Shown here in pieces: positions 32,947 to 41,585 of a stretch of DNA of 64,000 nucleotides; the first letter of the stretch is position 1; each line of letters opens with the position of its first letter. Where the stretch lies: the NCBI GenBank assembly GCA_964640945.1, contig CAZXIV010000001.1, forward strand, positions 1 through 64,000, in the 5' to 3' direction. The stretch is from JAGOUB01 sp964640945 (GTDB lineage: Bacteria; Patescibacteriota; Gracilibacteria; Peribacterales; Peribacteraceae). Under the pieces are notes generated by a model. It made no database searches and had not been told where the DNA came from. It worked only from the letters and a program-made list of their open reading frames with translations. The translations under genes and the position numbers were made by a program.

Positions 32947-34050
32947 TCACTTCTTGCTCGGTTCAAAAGCGTAGACGGCGCGACCGACGCGGACGAAGTA
33001 CGGCATCTTCTGGAGGTTCAAGGAGATGGTGCCGACCTTCACCGTGCGCTGCTTGGCGACCTCGGCGATGATCTCACGCTTCGACAGCGGGCCCTTCTCC
33101 TTCAGGATGCGCTCGATCACATCGGCGACCGTGCCGGGCTCGTAGCCCCATTCCTTAAGGGCGTAGAGGCCACGGCCAACCAAGACGAACTGCGGGTAGC
33201 GGATGAGTTCGTTGTGGACAGCCTGGACGGTGACGTTTTTGTGATCGAAGTGGGCCTCGCGGATGCGGTTGGCGATATCCATGAAGTGCAGCGGCTGGCC
33301 GGACTTTTTGAGGACGATCTCCACCTTGTCGCGGATGGAGCGGGGGCGGACGAAGCGCCACTCGGTCAGCCCCCAGCCTTCGTCGATCTCCTTGAGGCGC
33401 TCGTCGACGGCCAGACAGCTAATAATGAGTTCGCGGCTCGGGATGCGGTCGCCGAAGAGGTTTAAGGCCTGGACGGCCGAGACCAGTTCGTCGCGCTTCA
33501 TACACGATTTGCGCTTCTTTAAGATCTTCACGATCGAATCGACGATTACGGAGATATCGTCCGTGGCCAACGACTCGACGCGCCAGAAGGGCGCAAAAGT
33601 GCCGCCGCTGCCCGAGGGGGCGAGCTCGGTATCGATGCTATAGGCCAGACGCAGGACGGCGCCATCCACATCGGGGGAGCTGTTTGCCAGGCGGCGGACC
33701 ACCTGGGTGATGAGGTCGTCTTCGCGCATCACACCGCCATGGATGCGGAGGATGCCTTTGGCCATCTCGTTGACGTCGTTGAGCTTGGTGGTACGGACAG
33801 TGCGACGGAGCTTGGAGAGCGCGATGCTTTCGATCTGGCGGATGCGCTCACGCGTCACCTTGAAGTGCTTGCCGATCTTCTCCAGCGTTTGCTTGGGGTG
33901 TCCCTGGAGGGCAAAGCGACGACGGATGACAGTCGCTTCCTTATCCGTGAGGACCAGGAAGAGGTCGTCGAGTAACGACTGGAGGTTAATCGAGAGCTTC
34001 GGCGCGGACGGAGCCGTGCCGGTAGCCGTCGCAGAGTTTTGGGGGGACAT
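32947..34050 (-). CDS. Sigma-region-4 / HARE-HTH transcription regulator
   Basis: The 367-residue protein has, at about residues 25-85, a sigma-70 region 4 (LTDKEATVIRRRFALQGHPKQTLEKIGKHFKVTRERIRQIE). No region 2 precedes it, so it cannot melt promoters as a sigma factor. The C-terminal part (about 230-360) has one or two HARE-HTH winged modules (PLHFMDIANRIREAHF, GPLSKREIIAEVAKQ). This architecture occurs in Patescibacteria and resembles a promoter-contacting regulator. An inverted repeat TGTTCT-N3-AGAACA lies 33 bp upstream, suggesting autoregulation. The leader is CCTTCCTCCCTCCC-rich. Confidence 0.75.
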   Translation of the reverse strand: MSPQNSATATGTAPSAPKLSINLQSLLDDLFLVLTDKEATVIRRRFALQGHPKQTLEKIGKHFKVTRERIRQIESIALSKLRRTVRTTKLNDVNEMAKGILRIHGGVMREDDLITQVVRRLANSSPDVDGAVLRLAYSIDTELAPSGSGGTFAPFWRVESLATDDISVIVDSIVKILKKRKSCMKRDELVSAVQALNLFGDRIPSRELIISCLAVDERLKEIDEGWGLTEWRFVRPRSIRDKVEIVLKKSGQPLHFMDIANRIREAHFDHKNVTVQAVHNELIRYPQFVLVGRGLYALKEWGYEPGTVADVIERILKEKGPLSKREIIAEVAKQRTVKVGTISLNLQKMPYFVRVGRAVYAFEPSKK

Positions 34051-34082
34051 ATGGGGCTGGGAGGGAGGAAGGATTTAACCCT

Positions 34083-34097
34083 TGTTCTACCAGAACA
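34083..34097 (-). promoter_or_regulatory. Inverted repeat upstream of the HARE-HTH gene
   Basis: TGTTCT-ACC-AGAACA is a perfect 6-bp inverted repeat placed just upstream of a possible -10 (TTAAAT on the minus strand). It is a candidate operator. Confidence 0.5.
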
Positions 34098-34209
34098 TTG
34101 ACAGGAATAAAAGATACGCGGACGGTTCCTATGGACGTTCATTATCGGTTGTTGCTTGAGATCAATATGCTCATTTGAGCAGACCTTCTGCTTCGAACCG
34201 GGATGTACT

Positions 34210-34237
34210 AATTTAGAGACTTTTTCGAAGTTGTCAA
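34210..34237 (-). promoter_or_regulatory. Upstream promoter toward the HARE-HTH gene
   Basis: On the minus strand TTGACA (34232-34237) and TAAATT (34210-34215) are 16 nt apart. It would give a leader of about 150 nt. Confidence 0.5.
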
Positions 34238-34238
34238 C

Positions 34239-34271
34239 AATTATTCTTCTCGCAAGAGAAAGCCAATAATT
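34239..34271. other. AT-rich hairpin between ruvX and the HARE-HTH gene
   Basis: AATTATT and AATAATT flank TTCTC-GCAA-GAGAA, making a bulged hairpin without a clear T-run. It lies after ruvX (minus strand) and may act as a weak terminator or RNA end. Confidence 0.4.
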
Positions 34272-34286
34272 TTAGGAGGATGTTTG

Positions 34287-34661
34287 TTAAATAAGCCTTC
34301 TTTCGAGGGCCATTTGCAGCAAGGCAACCGCGGCTTTAGCGTGATCATTCTCACCCGCTGTATCAGTGTGCGAGGTGTAGCGTTCGTCGAGAAAGTGGAC
34401 ACGCAAGCCGGCCGCGATCAGGCGGTCGCCGATGGTGTGGGCGTAATCCGACTGCTCGCCCTCGCGGCCGTCGGGCAGGAGGGGCAGGCCCATGATGATT
34501 GTCTCGACGCGTCGCTCGCCAGCCAGCTTCACAATGGCGGCCACCACCTCTTCCACCCCGCGACTCTCAATGGCATCGAGTGGGAAGGGGAAGCCGATGG
34601 ACACATCGAAGCAGGCGACGCCTGTCACGCGGCGGCCAAGATCGAGCGCAAGAACGGCCAT
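34287..34661 (-). CDS. ruvX: Holliday junction resolvase-like RuvX (YqgF)
   Basis: The 124-residue protein begins VLALDLGRRVTGVAC (first catalytic Asp in the RNase H fold), has ETIIMGLPLLPDG, and ends with VHFLDERYTSH followed by NDHAKAAVALLQMALE (catalytic D-E and D-x-x-A-A-x-x-L-L motifs). YqgF proteins act in 16S rRNA 5'-end processing or as junction resolvases. It follows rpsT by 5 nt. Confidence 0.9.
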   Translation of the reverse strand: MAVLALDLGRRVTGVACFDVSIGFPFPLDAIESRGVEEVVAAIVKLAGERRVETIIMGLPLLPDGREGEQSDYAHTIGDRLIAAGLRVHFLDERYTSHTDTAGENDHAKAAVALLQMALERRLI

Positions 34662-34666
34662 GCGTC

Positions 34667-34939
34667 TTAGCTCTTCTTCTGCAGGGTTGCGAGCAGGCGG
34701 CTCAGGCGCGACTTGCGACGGTCGGCGGTCTTGCGGTGGATGAGGCCTTTCTTGGCGGCCGTATCGATGGCCTTGAAGGCCTCGGACAGCTGCTTCACGG
34801 CATCGGGCTCTTTCTTCTGCTGGACGGAGTCGAGCACGTTTTTGACCGTCGTCTTCATGCGCGTCTTAAACGGCGTGAGGCGGGTCTGGCGCACGCGCGA
34901 CTGGCGGGCGGCTTTGGCGGCGGACTTGGTCAGGGGCAT
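34667..34939 (-). CDS. rpsT: 30S ribosomal protein S20
   Basis: The 90-residue Lys/Arg-rich helical protein starts MPLTKSAAKAARQSRVRQTRL and contains DTAAKKGLIHRKTADRRKSRLSRLL, the S20 signature. It binds 16S rRNA in the body of the 30S. TACTCT lies 7 nt before the ATG. It forms an operon with ruvX. Confidence 0.93.
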   Translation of the reverse strand: MPLTKSAAKAARQSRVRQTRLTPFKTRMKTTVKNVLDSVQQKKEPDAVKQLSEAFKAIDTAAKKGLIHRKTADRRKSRLSRLLATLQKKS

Positions 34940-34946
34940 GAAGAGG

Positions 34947-34952
34947 AGAGTA
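34947..34952 (-). promoter_or_regulatory. -10 box of rpsT
   Basis: TACTCT on the minus strand ends 7 nt before the ATG; the spacer is CCTCTTC. Confidence 0.5.
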
Positions 34953-35033
34953 AGCGAAAAGCGGACAGAAAGTAGAGGAAAGGCGAGGGGGGGTCAAGAG
35001 AAGTGGTCAGCCGGACTCAGGCTTAGGGGCTTG

Positions 35034-35080
35034 TCTCTAGGAGAAAGAAGTCGGCCGTCTTCTCTGGGGTTGCCTAGAGA
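35034..35080 (+). other. Long imperfect hairpin upstream of the sigma factor
   Basis: TCTCTAGG (35034-35041) and CCTAGAGA (35073-35080) form a perfect outer stem around AGAAAGAAG and TCTTCTCT, which also pair imperfectly. It lies 100 bp before the sigma gene. No convincing promoter was found in the 240-bp gap between rpsT and this gene. Confidence 0.45.
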
Positions 35081-35179
35081 TCTGCGAGAGGGACAACCTT
35101 TTCTGTTCATCCTGCGCAGAATCGCATCCCAACGAAACTATTTGCCCTTCCGGCTCTAGCCGCGCAAAATGCCCGGCCA

Positions 35180-36091
35180 ATGGGTCGCAAGCCTCTCAAC
35201 GGCCGGTCATCTTCCGATGCAGCGGATGAGCCCCGTGGCGTTGAGCGTCACGGGAAATATGAGGACCCCTTTGCCACTTACCTTCGCGAGATCTACGAAG
35301 TGGAACTGCTCGACCGCGACGTCGAGCGGGAGTTGGCGGAGCGCATCGCCACGGGTGACATGGAGGCGCGCGACCAGATGATCCGCGCCAACCTTCGTTT
35401 AGTGGTGAATATCGCTCGCGGCTACCAGGGTAGAGGCTTACCGCTCCAAGACTTGGTGGAGGAGGGGAACCTGGGCCTCATGCGCGCAGTCGAAGGTTTC
35501 GATGTGACGCGCAAATTTCGTTTTTCAACGTACGCGACCTATTGGATTAGGCAGTCAATCCAGCGGGCTCTGGAGAACCAATCCCGTACCATCCGCGTGC
35601 CGGCCTATATGGGGGAGTTGGTCGGCAAGTATTATGCCGTCATGTACCAGCTTGAGGAGAAGTTGAGGCGTACGCCCTTACCCGAGGAGATTCGGGCCGA
35701 GCTCAATATCACCAAAAAGCAGCAAGTGCTCATTGATCATGCTCTCCAGGTGCGGCATGTCAGCGGGAGCACGGCTGAGGCAGATGATGCGGAAGGGACG
35801 GTTGACCAGGCTGCGACGCTCATTCCCGACAGGGCTCGGCCGGTGGACGAAGTGGTGGTGGAGGACGGGGAGATAGCGGTGATGCTTGGGTACCTGCAGC
35901 AACTTGAGCCGCGCGAGAAGACGATCATTGAGGCGCGCTTTCTGACGACGACCCACAAGCAGCCCACGCTCCGGGAGCTTGGTGAAGCGCTTGGCCTCAC
36001 ACGCGAGCGCATCCGCCAGATCGAAAATGAAGCGCTCGCGAAGCTCTACAACATGATGATGGACGGCGAAAAAACGGGGTCGCCCGCTTAG
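35180..36091 (+). CDS. Sigma-70 family RNA polymerase sigma factor
   Basis: The protein of 303 residues has region 1.2 (EDPFATYLREIYEVELL), region 2 (RDQMIRANLRLVVNIARGYQGRGLPLQDLVEEGNLGLMRAVEGFD, with FRFSTYATYWIRQSIQRALE for -10 recognition), region 3 (PLPEEIRAELNITKKQ), and region 4 (TIIEARFL, TLRELGEALGLTRERIRQIENEALAKL). Region 1.1 and the nonconserved insert of primary sigma are missing, so it may be a group 2 sigma or a short primary sigma. The regular TANNNT promoters here are what such a region 2.4 would read. It ends 4 bp inside the convergent PBP gene. Confidence 0.9.
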   Translation: MGRKPLNGRSSSDAADEPRGVERHGKYEDPFATYLREIYEVELLDRDVERELAERIATGDMEARDQMIRANLRLVVNIARGYQGRGLPLQDLVEEGNLGLMRAVEGFDVTRKFRFSTYATYWIRQSIQRALENQSRTIRVPAYMGELVGKYYAVMYQLEEKLRRTPLPEEIRAELNITKKQQVLIDHALQVRHVSGSTAEADDAEGTVDQAATLIPDRARPVDEVVVEDGEIAVMLGYLQQLEPREKTIIEARFLTTTHKQPTLRELGEALGLTRERIRQIENEALAKLYNMMMDGEKTGSPA

Positions 36092-38649
36092 TGCACGTTA
36101 TCGGGGGGGATGCCGTAGTACTGAAAGAGGAAAGCGGCAATTTCTTTAAAGAGTGGGGCGGCGGCCACGGCGCCGTGCACGATCGATTTGTAGGTGGCGC
36201 GGTCGATCTTCACCAAGACGATGAACTTCGGATCCGTGACGGGTCCGTAGCCGACGAACGAGGCGATGGTGGCGCCGGTGCCCGTTTCGTACTTGCCGCC
36301 GGGTCCGGCGATTTGGGAGGTGCCGGTCTTGCCGGCGACGGCGTACCCATCGGGGCGGCCGGCCTTAGCAAAGCCGAGCTCGGTGGAGCTGACGAGCATG
36401 GCCGTGACGGTGTTGGCGGTAGTCGGGGTAATGACTTGGTCAACGATGATTGGCTCGTTCTTCTCGACCGTGCCGTCAGCATGGATGACGCTGTCGACGA
36501 TCATCGGTTTCATGAGGCGGCCTTGGTTGGCGAGGGGAGTATGGGCCGCAATCATCTGCAGCGGCGTGACAGCGATACCTTGTCCGAACGAGGTCGTGGC
36601 CAGCTGGGCATCGCTCCAGTTACGCCAGGGCGAGAGCTCGCCCGTCGTCTCATCTTCCAATTCGATGCCTGTTACATGCCCAAAGCCGAAGCGGCCCAGC
36701 GCGCTCTGGAGCAATTTTCGTCCAAGCAGCTCGGCGATGTGGACCATGCAGGTGTTGATTGAGTACTCCAGACAATTAGTCATGGTCACCAGGCCGTAGT
36801 GCTTGAAGTCGTTGTTGTCGATGGGGAAGTCGTTTCGGATCACGGCGCCGCTGTCGACGTAGGTGGAGAGGGGAGTGACCTCGCCTTGGTCGATGGCGAT
36901 GGCCATGGTGATCGATTTCATCACCGAACCTGGTTCGTAGAATTCCTGGGTGGCGCGGTTGATATAGGCGCCGACGCCGATGGTATTGCTGTACTTCAGC
37001 CACACGCCCGGCAGCGTGGTGGGAAAGATCTCGTAGCGCGTCGTCTCACCGCGGTAGACGTAGTAGCGGGTGAGATCGCGGAGGTCATGCAGTGCCTCCA
37101 GGGCTTCGAGTTGCGAGCGGAGCTTCTCCGAGAGCAGGGCCCGCGCGGCCGGGTCAAAGACGTCGGCAATGGAGCCCTGCATGATGCGCAGGTTCGAGAC
37201 GGGATCCATGATCTCAATGACAATCTGGCGCTCCTGGTCGGGCGTGAGGACGATGGTTTGCTTCTCAAAGACGTCGCCATAGTCGCTCCGGTCGAAGAGC
37301 GGGGCGTTGGCCATCGCCAGGATGCGTCCGGTCTTGGGATCCATCACGATCACCTGGGCGTGCTCGGCGTCTGTTTCCTTAATAGTCTCGGCTAATTGTT
37401 CTTCGACGTACTTCTGGATGAACGGGTCGATGGTGAGCACCACGCTGTCGCCGTCTTGGGCCGCGCGGATGGTCTGCTCGCTCGTCACGATCTGGCCGCC
37501 GGTGGGGTCGCTCACGGTCGAAATTTCACCCTCTTGGCCCCGGAGTTCGGCGTCAAATGTGCGCTCGATGCCGTACTGGGCATCTTGGTTGCGGTTTAAA
37601 AAGCCGACGAGCTGCGAGGCGAGCGTGGCGTCGGGGTAGTAGCGCCAGTGCTCGGGAATCATGGCGATGGAGCGCAGTGGGTCGGCGATTTTTTCGCGGT
37701 CCTTGGGGTTCTTCACCTGCGAGCGGCGGGTGGCGGTTTCCTGCAGCGAAGCGAGCTGGGCTTCTTTGATCTTGAGCGACATGGCCGGCGGGATGCGGCG
37801 CATGACGGGCACGTAGCGCAGCGGGCGCGAGCGCAGTGAATTCTCGATGACGAGTGAATCTTTATCCAAGATAGGGGACAGGGCGCGGCTCATGGTGCCG
37901 AGGCGATCTTGGTCCACCACTTCCGGGTTGGCCCAGATGAGGTTTTGGGCGACGTCCACCGTCACGCCCGTCAGTTGGAGCTCGCTCACCTGGCGCATTT
38001 CTTCCTTATTGGCGCCGTACTTCAGGGGTACGAACGTCATGCGTTTCTCCTGAATGCGCGATTCGATTCCGCGGGCGAACAGGCGCTTCACCTCGGTCAT
38101 GTCGGGCACCTTAATGGCCACGTTGGAGGCCGAGGGGCTGCCGTCGGGCAGAGGCTCGAGCAGGACGCCACTGCCGGTCAGACGTTTCATAATTTGGAGC
38201 GGGTCGAAGGCTTCGCCGTAGAATGACCGCAGCTCGCTTGGGCACTCCGGTTGGGCCGACGTGCAGGCTTGGTGCACTTCGGGTGTTACTAAAGTATCGG
38301 CGAGGAGTTCGGCGATGCGGACGGGGTCGTCGACAATCAGTGGGTCCACGTACACCAAGTTGAGGGTGGTGTTGGTGGCGAGGATGCTGGTTTCGCCGGT
38401 GCGGCTGTTGACGGTGAGGATGTCGCCACGCTTGGCGGGCAGGCGAATGCTGCCGAAATGTTGTTGCTGCGCGAGTGAGCCGTATTCGTTTTGGCGGAAG
38501 ACCTGCAGATCCATCAGGCGGGAGACGATGATGAGCAGTCCGACCAGCAGGACACCGTGGACCACGAGCATGCGGCGCACGTAGGAGCGCTTCTTTTGGG
38601 TTTCCGAAATGGTGCGGATTTTCTGCAGTCCCATCGAGGATTGCAGCAT
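36088..38649 (-). CDS. Class B penicillin-binding protein (FtsI/PBP2-like)
   Basis: The 853-residue protein has a short cytoplasmic tail, one transmembrane helix (about 26-46), a dimerisation domain beginning RLPAKRGDI, and a transpeptidase domain with EPGSVMKSITMA (SxxK serine), YSINTCMVH (SxN) and AGKTGTSQIAG (KTG). It cross-links peptidoglycan at the septum or side wall. It is about 250 residues longer than typical FtsI, with a long extra region between TM and catalytic domain and an insert around MRIMQGSIADVFDPAARALL. The start has a true Shine-Dalgarno-like GGAAGGG 7 nt upstream. It is divergent from the PilB-like gene. Confidence 0.9.
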   Translation of the reverse strand: MLQSSMGLQKIRTISETQKKRSYVRRMLVVHGVLLVGLLIIVSRLMDLQVFRQNEYGSLAQQQHFGSIRLPAKRGDILTVNSRTGETSILATNTTLNLVYVDPLIVDDPVRIAELLADTLVTPEVHQACTSAQPECPSELRSFYGEAFDPLQIMKRLTGSGVLLEPLPDGSPSASNVAIKVPDMTEVKRLFARGIESRIQEKRMTFVPLKYGANKEEMRQVSELQLTGVTVDVAQNLIWANPEVVDQDRLGTMSRALSPILDKDSLVIENSLRSRPLRYVPVMRRIPPAMSLKIKEAQLASLQETATRRSQVKNPKDREKIADPLRSIAMIPEHWRYYPDATLASQLVGFLNRNQDAQYGIERTFDAELRGQEGEISTVSDPTGGQIVTSEQTIRAAQDGDSVVLTIDPFIQKYVEEQLAETIKETDAEHAQVIVMDPKTGRILAMANAPLFDRSDYGDVFEKQTIVLTPDQERQIVIEIMDPVSNLRIMQGSIADVFDPAARALLSEKLRSQLEALEALHDLRDLTRYYVYRGETTRYEIFPTTLPGVWLKYSNTIGVGAYINRATQEFYEPGSVMKSITMAIAIDQGEVTPLSTYVDSGAVIRNDFPIDNNDFKHYGLVTMTNCLEYSINTCMVHIAELLGRKLLQSALGRFGFGHVTGIELEDETTGELSPWRNWSDAQLATTSFGQGIAVTPLQMIAAHTPLANQGRLMKPMIVDSVIHADGTVEKNEPIIVDQVITPTTANTVTAMLVSSTELGFAKAGRPDGYAVAGKTGTSQIAGPGGKYETGTGATIASFVGYGPVTDPKFIVLVKIDRATYKSIVHGAVAAAPLFKEIAAFLFQYYGIPPDNVH

Positions 38650-38671
38650 AGCGAAGCCCTTCCTTTTGTGC

Positions 38672-38677
38672 TATACT
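38672..38677 (+). promoter_or_regulatory. -10 box of PilB-like gene (leaderless)
   Basis: TGC-TATACT (extended -10) ends exactly 6 nt before the ATG at 38684. The 16 bases TGCTATACTAATGGGA are identical to those before the VirB6-like gene. Confidence 0.7.
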
Positions 38678-38683
38678 AATGGG

Positions 38684-39778
38684 ATGGCTGAGCAGGCGTC
38701 TCTCAAGGGCGAACAGATTCTCCACGAGCTGGAACAGCGCTGCACGGCGCTCGGTGTGTCGGATATTCATGCTTCGCCGGAGAAAGATGGCGTCCGTTTG
38801 GAGATTCGTCTCAACGGCATGCTGCAAACGGAGAAGGTTCTGAGTCACGATGATTTCAACGCCTTCCTTCGTCGCGTCAAGTTCATCAGTAAATTAAAGC
38901 TCAACGTCGCCAACATGCCTCAAGACGGCCAGTACACGTTCTCGGCCGGCGATCGCGAAGTGAACGTCCGCGTGGCCACTATCCCATCCCGCTTTGGTGA
39001 GAGCGTCACGCTCCGTCTTCTTGATCCCAAGCGCGGGATTGTCACGCTGGAGCAACTTGGCTTTACCGAAGAGATGCACAAGCGTCTCTCCGCCATTACC
39101 CACACGCCCTACGGCCTCTTCCTGGTGACCGGCCCGACTGGCTCGGGTAAGACGACCACGCTCTACGCCCTGCTTAAGGAGCTGGTTGGCACGCAACGCC
39201 ACATCATCACCCTGGAAGATCCGGTGGAGTACGAGATTCAAGGCATGGTGCAGAGCGAGATTGACCCCGATCACGGTTATACATTCGCGAGCGGCCTTCG
39301 TTCGATCCTGCGTCATGACCCCAACATCATCCTGGTGGGTGAGATCCGCGATCTGGAGACGGCTCAGACCGCCATCGATGCCGCTCTTACCGGCCACATG
39401 GTGCTCTCGACTTTGCACACCAACTCCGCCCTGGAGGCCATCCCGCGCTTACTCTCAATGGGTGTCAGCCCCTATACCTTCGCGCCGGCGTTGCGCGGCG
39501 TAATGGCCCAGCGCTTGGTTCGCAAAGTCTCCCCCACGGCAAAGACGACCGGGACGGTCGATCCCGCGGACCCGGCGACGTATGACGGCCGCACGGTCAT
39601 TGCCGAAGTGATGCCGGTATCGACCAAGATCCGCGCGCTCATCTTGGCTCAGGCCGAAGCCGGCGAGCTGGAGAAAGCGGCCCGGGCTGAGGGTTACAGT
39701 ACGATGCGAGAATGCGGCGAAAAGCTGGTAGCCGAGGGGGTGACGACCCAGGCGGAGGTGGATCGCGTGACGCGCTAA
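38684..39778 (+). CDS. PilB/GspE-family secretion ATPase (short)
   Basis: The 364-residue protein has the RecA-like secretion ATPase core: LFLVTGPTGSGKTTTLYALLKEL (Walker A), TLEDPVEYEIQGMVQSEI (Asp box), LRSILRHDPNIILVGEIRDLETAQTAIDAALTGHMVLSTLHTN (Walker B and His box). The GspE N1 domain is missing and so is the tetracysteine zinc site, which is replaced by KTTGTVDPADPATYDG. It powers pilus assembly or DNA/protein transport. It is closer to PilB than PilT because the segment QSEIDPDHGYTFASGLRSILRHDP follows the GspE pattern. The shared promoter suggests coexpression with the VirB6-like gene. Confidence 0.85.
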   Translation: MAEQASLKGEQILHELEQRCTALGVSDIHASPEKDGVRLEIRLNGMLQTEKVLSHDDFNAFLRRVKFISKLKLNVANMPQDGQYTFSAGDREVNVRVATIPSRFGESVTLRLLDPKRGIVTLEQLGFTEEMHKRLSAITHTPYGLFLVTGPTGSGKTTTLYALLKELVGTQRHIITLEDPVEYEIQGMVQSEIDPDHGYTFASGLRSILRHDPNIILVGEIRDLETAQTAIDAALTGHMVLSTLHTNSALEAIPRLLSMGVSPYTFAPALRGVMAQRLVRKVSPTAKTTGTVDPADPATYDGRTVIAEVMPVSTKIRALILAQAEAGELEKAARAEGYSTMRECGEKLVAEGVTTQAEVDRVTR

Positions 39779-39839
39779 GGCGGCCGACCGGGCGATTCTC
39801 GCCTTGGGCCTGTTTTAGGATCGCTTGCACGACCCGGGA

Positions 39840-41582
39840 ATGGTACCGTACGCTTCACAACCGCGTATGATGACTCAATACCGCCCGCGCCGTGGAAGTT
39901 ACGCCCTCTCGTCCTCACGTGGCGACCGGGGTGGGCTGCTGACCGCTATCATCGCCCTGATTCTCCTGGGAGCCATGCTCTACGGCCTGGTGCGGCTTTT
40001 CCTCTGGGTATCGTCGGCCGGCACCGACCAACGGGCGCCTGCCCAAGTGCGCGTGGAGCGCGGGGGGAGCGTCAACGTGATGATCGACGGCGGCGAGGTT
40101 CAGGCGGTCCAAGATGGCCTGCCACTCTATCCTGGCGACACCCTTTCTACTGGCGACAATGGCCACGTGCGTCTTGAATTGTTCGATGGCACGGCCATGC
40201 GCCTCGATGAAGATACCGAGCTGAAGATCGTCTCGAGCGAGCAGGCGGCGGACGACACCTCGACCATTGAAGTTTCACTCACGCGCGGTCGCGTGTGGAT
40301 TGCCGCGCCGGCGGCCAGTGGCAGCCTTATACGGTCCGTCACCACGCCCGGCCTCACCTTTACTTTCCCTGAGCGCACCGAGGCGATTGTGGGCCTCCGC
40401 CAGGTGGGTGTGTACGACGGTGCCGGTCTCGGCGCTGAGCTGCGCGTGGGCAGCCGCTCGACGGCCGTAATGGTGGGAGAGGGGCAAGCTTTTGTGTTAC
40501 CGGAGAGCGATGACGATATCGCCATTGACCTCTACCAATATCGCTCGCCGCTCACGACCGGTGATCTCTCGTCACAGTTCTTGGCTGATAGCCGCCGTCT
40601 GGCGAACATCACTCCGTCCGGCGTGCCGGGTGCCAGCGCGACGTCGTCCATCACGCCGGGCGACAGCGAGATTCTCACCGTGACGGCGCCCACTCAGGGG
40701 GCCAACGTGGACGCCGGTACCGTCGTGGTGACGGGCCGGGTAGGGGAGGGTGTTGTCCGCGTGCGCGTGAATGGCTACCAGGCTGTCCTCAATCCTGAGA
40801 CGCGTGCCTTCTCGCAGGAACTGGCCATTGAGAACGGCGAGCTACTCGTGAGTGTGGAAGCGCTCGACGACAAGGGCCTGGTGCTCGCTCAGGCGCAGCG
40901 TTCCATCACTGCCACCGTTTCCAGCTTGCCTTCGCCCACCATCACGGCGCCCGCCCGCGACGGCCAAATCTATCGCACGCAAGCGACCGAGATCACGCTG
41001 CGCGGCGGCGTGCCTGTCGGCACGGCCGCGGTGGAGGTGAACGGCTACCGCCTCCAGCTCTTTAAGCCCGGCAGCACCACCTGGAGCTACCTGGCTCGCA
41101 CCGACTTACAGAACCTCGCCGCCGGTCGGAATGAGTTCCGGGTGGTGGCCTATACTGCCGCCAGCAAAGCGAGTCCGGCTGCCATCCTCGTGGTCTTAGT
41201 TGAGTCCGGCCAGGAGGGCGTGGTGTCCACGGGCGCAGTGTTGCCCGGGGCCGCGAGTTCGTCGTCGCTGAGCGAAGTCGACTTGCCGAAGAACGATCCG
41301 ATCCGCGCGGGCAGCCTGCAGGTGACCGGTCCTGTCCCGGGCACCCAGTACACCGCCACGGGTTCCGAGGTGCTCATCGAGGGCACCACGATTCCCGAGA
41401 CCGACAGCGTGTGGGTAAACGGCTATAAGCTCCAGCTCTACAAGCCCGGCAAGACCACCTGGAACACCATCGCCCGTGAGTCGATGGGCAACCTCAAGCG
41501 CGGCCAGAATGCCTACCGCATCGTCACGCGCAACAAAGACAACGCCATCCTGGATATCTTGCAGTACAACATCACGTACTGA
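39840..41582 (+). CDS. FecR-domain membrane protein with Ig-like repeats
   Basis: The protein (580 residues) has a basic N-terminus, one transmembrane helix (about 32-54), and a FecR domain (SVNVMIDGGEVQAVQDGLPLYPGDTLSTGDNGHVRLELFDGTAMRLDEDTEL). Three Ig-like repeats follow, two of which share VNGYxLQLxKPGxTTW at about 405 and 530. Ser-rich linkers separate domains. It probably faces the outside and may sense or bind surface material. The start is uncertain: ATG 39840 gives a leader of about 12 nt after TAGGAT (39816-39821), while TTG 39825 is in frame but too close. Confidence 0.7.
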   Translation: MVPYASQPRMMTQYRPRRGSYALSSSRGDRGGLLTAIIALILLGAMLYGLVRLFLWVSSAGTDQRAPAQVRVERGGSVNVMIDGGEVQAVQDGLPLYPGDTLSTGDNGHVRLELFDGTAMRLDEDTELKIVSSEQAADDTSTIEVSLTRGRVWIAAPAASGSLIRSVTTPGLTFTFPERTEAIVGLRQVGVYDGAGLGAELRVGSRSTAVMVGEGQAFVLPESDDDIAIDLYQYRSPLTTGDLSSQFLADSRRLANITPSGVPGASATSSITPGDSEILTVTAPTQGANVDAGTVVVTGRVGEGVVRVRVNGYQAVLNPETRAFSQELAIENGELLVSVEALDDKGLVLAQAQRSITATVSSLPSPTITAPARDGQIYRTQATEITLRGGVPVGTAAVEVNGYRLQLFKPGSTTWSYLARTDLQNLAAGRNEFRVVAYTAASKASPAAILVVLVESGQEGVVSTGAVLPGAASSSSLSEVDLPKNDPIRAGSLQVTGPVPGTQYTATGSEVLIEGTTIPETDSVWVNGYKLQLYKPGKTTWNTIARESMGNLKRGQNAYRIVTRNKDNAILDILQYNITY

Positions 41583-41585
41583 GGC

